Source of the DNA: Actinomycetes bacterium
GTDB lineage: Bacteria > Actinomycetota > Actinomycetes > Mycobacteriales > Mycobacteriaceae
NCBI GenBank assembly: GCA_023388385.1
Contig: JAEWGK010000047.1
Coordinates: 1 to 8,617 of the forward strand
Direction of reading: 5' to 3'
Length of the DNA stretch: 8,617 nt
Position numbers and translations under genes: made by a program
Notes under the pieces: generated by a model
Told to the model about the DNA's origin: nothing
The model's database searches: none
What the model saw: the letters and a program-made list of their open reading frames with translations, nothing else
Part shown: positions 7,419-8,617 of the stretch, one piece after another
How the letters are laid out: each line of letters opens with the position of its first letter
Numbering within the stretch: position 1 is the stretch's first letter

Positions 7419-8608
7419 ATGAAGGTTCTGCTGCTCTGCTGGCGCGACACCGGGCACCCCGAGGGCGGCGGCTCCGAGCGGTACCTCGAGCGGGTCGCCG
7501 AGCACCTCGCGCGCGACGGCCACCGCGTCGTCTTCCGCACGGCCGCCTACCCCGGGGCGCCACGCCGATCGACGCGCGCCGGCGTCCGCTTCTCCCGCGC
7601 CGGCGGCAACTACGGCGTCTACGTCCGCGCCGCCGTGGCCATGACCGCGGCCCGGTTCGGCCTCGGGCCGCTCGCCCGCGAGCTGGGCGGGCGGCCCGAC
7701 GTCGTCGTCGACACGCAGAACGGCATCCCGTTCATGGCCCGGGTGTTCTCCGGTGCGCCGACGGTGCTGCTCACCCACCATTGCCACCGCGAGCAGTGGC
7801 CCGTCGCCGGGCCCGTCACCGGGCGCGTCGGCTGGCTCATCGAATCGGTCGTGTCCCCGGTGGTCCACCGCGGGTGCCGCTATGTCACCGTTTCCCTGCC
7901 CTCCCGGGACGACCTCGTCGAGCTGGGGGTCCGCGCCGACGACATCACGGTCATCCGCAACGGCGTCGACCCGCTGCCCGCCGACCCCGCGGCCGCGGCG
8001 GCGGAGGCGGCCGCCGCGGAGGCCGACGACGCCGCCGGCATGCACGCCATCACCGGGTCCGACGCGGGGCCGCGTCTGGTCACCCTGTCCCGCCTGGTGC
8101 CGCACAAGCGCATCGAGCACGCCATCGACGCCGTCGCCGCGCTCGTGCCGGAGCACCCCGGCGTCGTCCTCGACGTCATCGGCTCCGGTTGGTGGCGCGA
8201 CGAACTGCTCGATTACGCCGGGCGACGCGGCGTCGCCCGCCACGTCATCTTCCACGGCCAGGTCTCCGAGGAGGAGAAGCACGCGCTGCTCGCCCGCGCC
8301 GATCTGCACCTCATGCCGTCCCGCAAGGAGGGCTGGGGCCTGGCCGTCATCGAAGCGGCCCAGCACGGCGTGCCGACGATCGGCTACTCCTCGTCCGCGG
8401 GTCTGCGCGACAGCGTCGTCGACGGACAGACCGGCCTGCTGGTCGGCGACGGCCCCGGCGAGCTCGTGGCCGCCGTGCGCCGACTGGTGGAGGACCCGCG
8501 GCTGCGCGCCGCATGGGCGGGGCCGCCCGCGCCCGCGCCGCGACGTTCAGCTGGGAGGCGACCGCCACGGCGATGGGCCGCGTCATCGCCGACGTCGCGA
8601 GGCGCTGA
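7419..8608 (+). CDS. GT4-family glycosyltransferase, Rv0225-like, with an apparent C-terminal frameshift
   Basis: This is a retaining GT-B glycosyltransferase, probably cytoplasmic or membrane-associated and acting in envelope glycan or glycolipid synthesis; donor and acceptor are not deducible. Residues 1-365 read from ATG 7419: MKVLLLCWRDTG, GGGSERYLE (donor-domain GGxE type, 16-24), THHCHREQWPVAGP (119-132), VIRNGVDP (178-185), an Ala-rich linker (189-206), TLSRLVPHKRIEHA, and the EX7E motif EGWGLAVIE (Glu304, Glu312). After 8510 this frame becomes Pro/Arg-rich with rare codons (CGA, TCA, CCA) and has no stop before the window ends. The neighbouring frame from ATG 8513 instead reads GGAARARAATFSWEA...VIADVARR and stops at 8608, which looks like a proper GT4 tail. 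One missing base near 8511-8513 explains this; the restored protein would be 396 residues. It is divergent from mtrP, as Rv0225 is from Rv0224c. Confidence 0.8.
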
Positions 8609-8617
8609 GCGCGGCGC

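Noticed and set aside
7996..8034. Ala-rich GCG/GCC run inside the glycosyltransferase as a possible unstable repeat
   Set aside because: It is not a regular tandem repeat; it reads in frame as an Ala/Glu/Asp-rich linker between the two GT-B domains.
7271..8608. 445-codon + strand frame covering the glycosyltransferase
   Set aside because: Most of it is an Arg/Pro-rich shadow of the true frame starting at 7419. Only its last 32 or so codons (from 8513) are genuine, as the frameshifted C-terminus.

Overview
The window is GC-rich DNA (roughly 70% G+C by eye, with third codon positions almost all G or C) from an actinobacterium, most likely a mycolate-making member of Mycobacteriales such as a high-GC Corynebacterium. 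The strongest clue is the right end. There, a methyltransferase resembling M. tuberculosis Rv0224c / corynebacterial MtrP lies head to head with a glycosyltransferase resembling Rv0225, the same arrangement as at the mycobacterial mycolate-export locus. Genus and family assignments come from remembered sequences and motifs; no database search was run.

Left end (1-1641, + strand): the last codons of a gene, perhaps a BCCT-type choline/betaine transporter, overlap by ATGA the start of a betaine-aldehyde-dehydrogenase-like gene (betB). No choline dehydrogenase follows. Next comes a 171-base convergent gap (1642-1812) holding a tandem 16-bp repeat and a large imperfect palindrome whose arms can fold in two competing ways. 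Facing betB on the - strand is a secreted SGNH/GDSL hydrolase (1813-2616).

Middle (2868-6358, - strand): a fadA-fadB beta-oxidation operon. FadA (thiolase) is transcribed first, and FadB (enoyl-CoA hydratase plus 3-hydroxyacyl-CoA dehydrogenase) starts 47 bases after it. Together they would form a trifunctional complex like M. tuberculosis Rv0859/Rv0860. A perfect 14-bp hairpin follows fadB. A sigma-A-like promoter overlapped by a GTGACG-N10-CGTCAC inverted repeat precedes fadA, suggesting repressor control.

Right end (6508-8608): the MtrP-like methyltransferase (- strand) and the GT4 glycosyltransferase (+ strand) diverge from a 47-base gap. Neither has a Shine-Dalgarno sequence and both have a -10-like box 8-9 bases from the start codon, so both are probably leaderless. 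The glycosyltransferase appears to carry a one-base deletion near 8511-8513: its family-like C-terminus (ending at 8608) is in the neighbouring frame.

Most of the window is ordinary metabolism and envelope biogenesis. No CRISPR, phage, transposase, defence cassette, tRNA or rRNA was seen, and I do not see a convincing undescribed multi-gene system. The points most worth checking are the glycosyltransferase frameshift, the interlocked divergent promoters, the three-armed repeat between betB and the hydrolase, and the candidate fadA operator.
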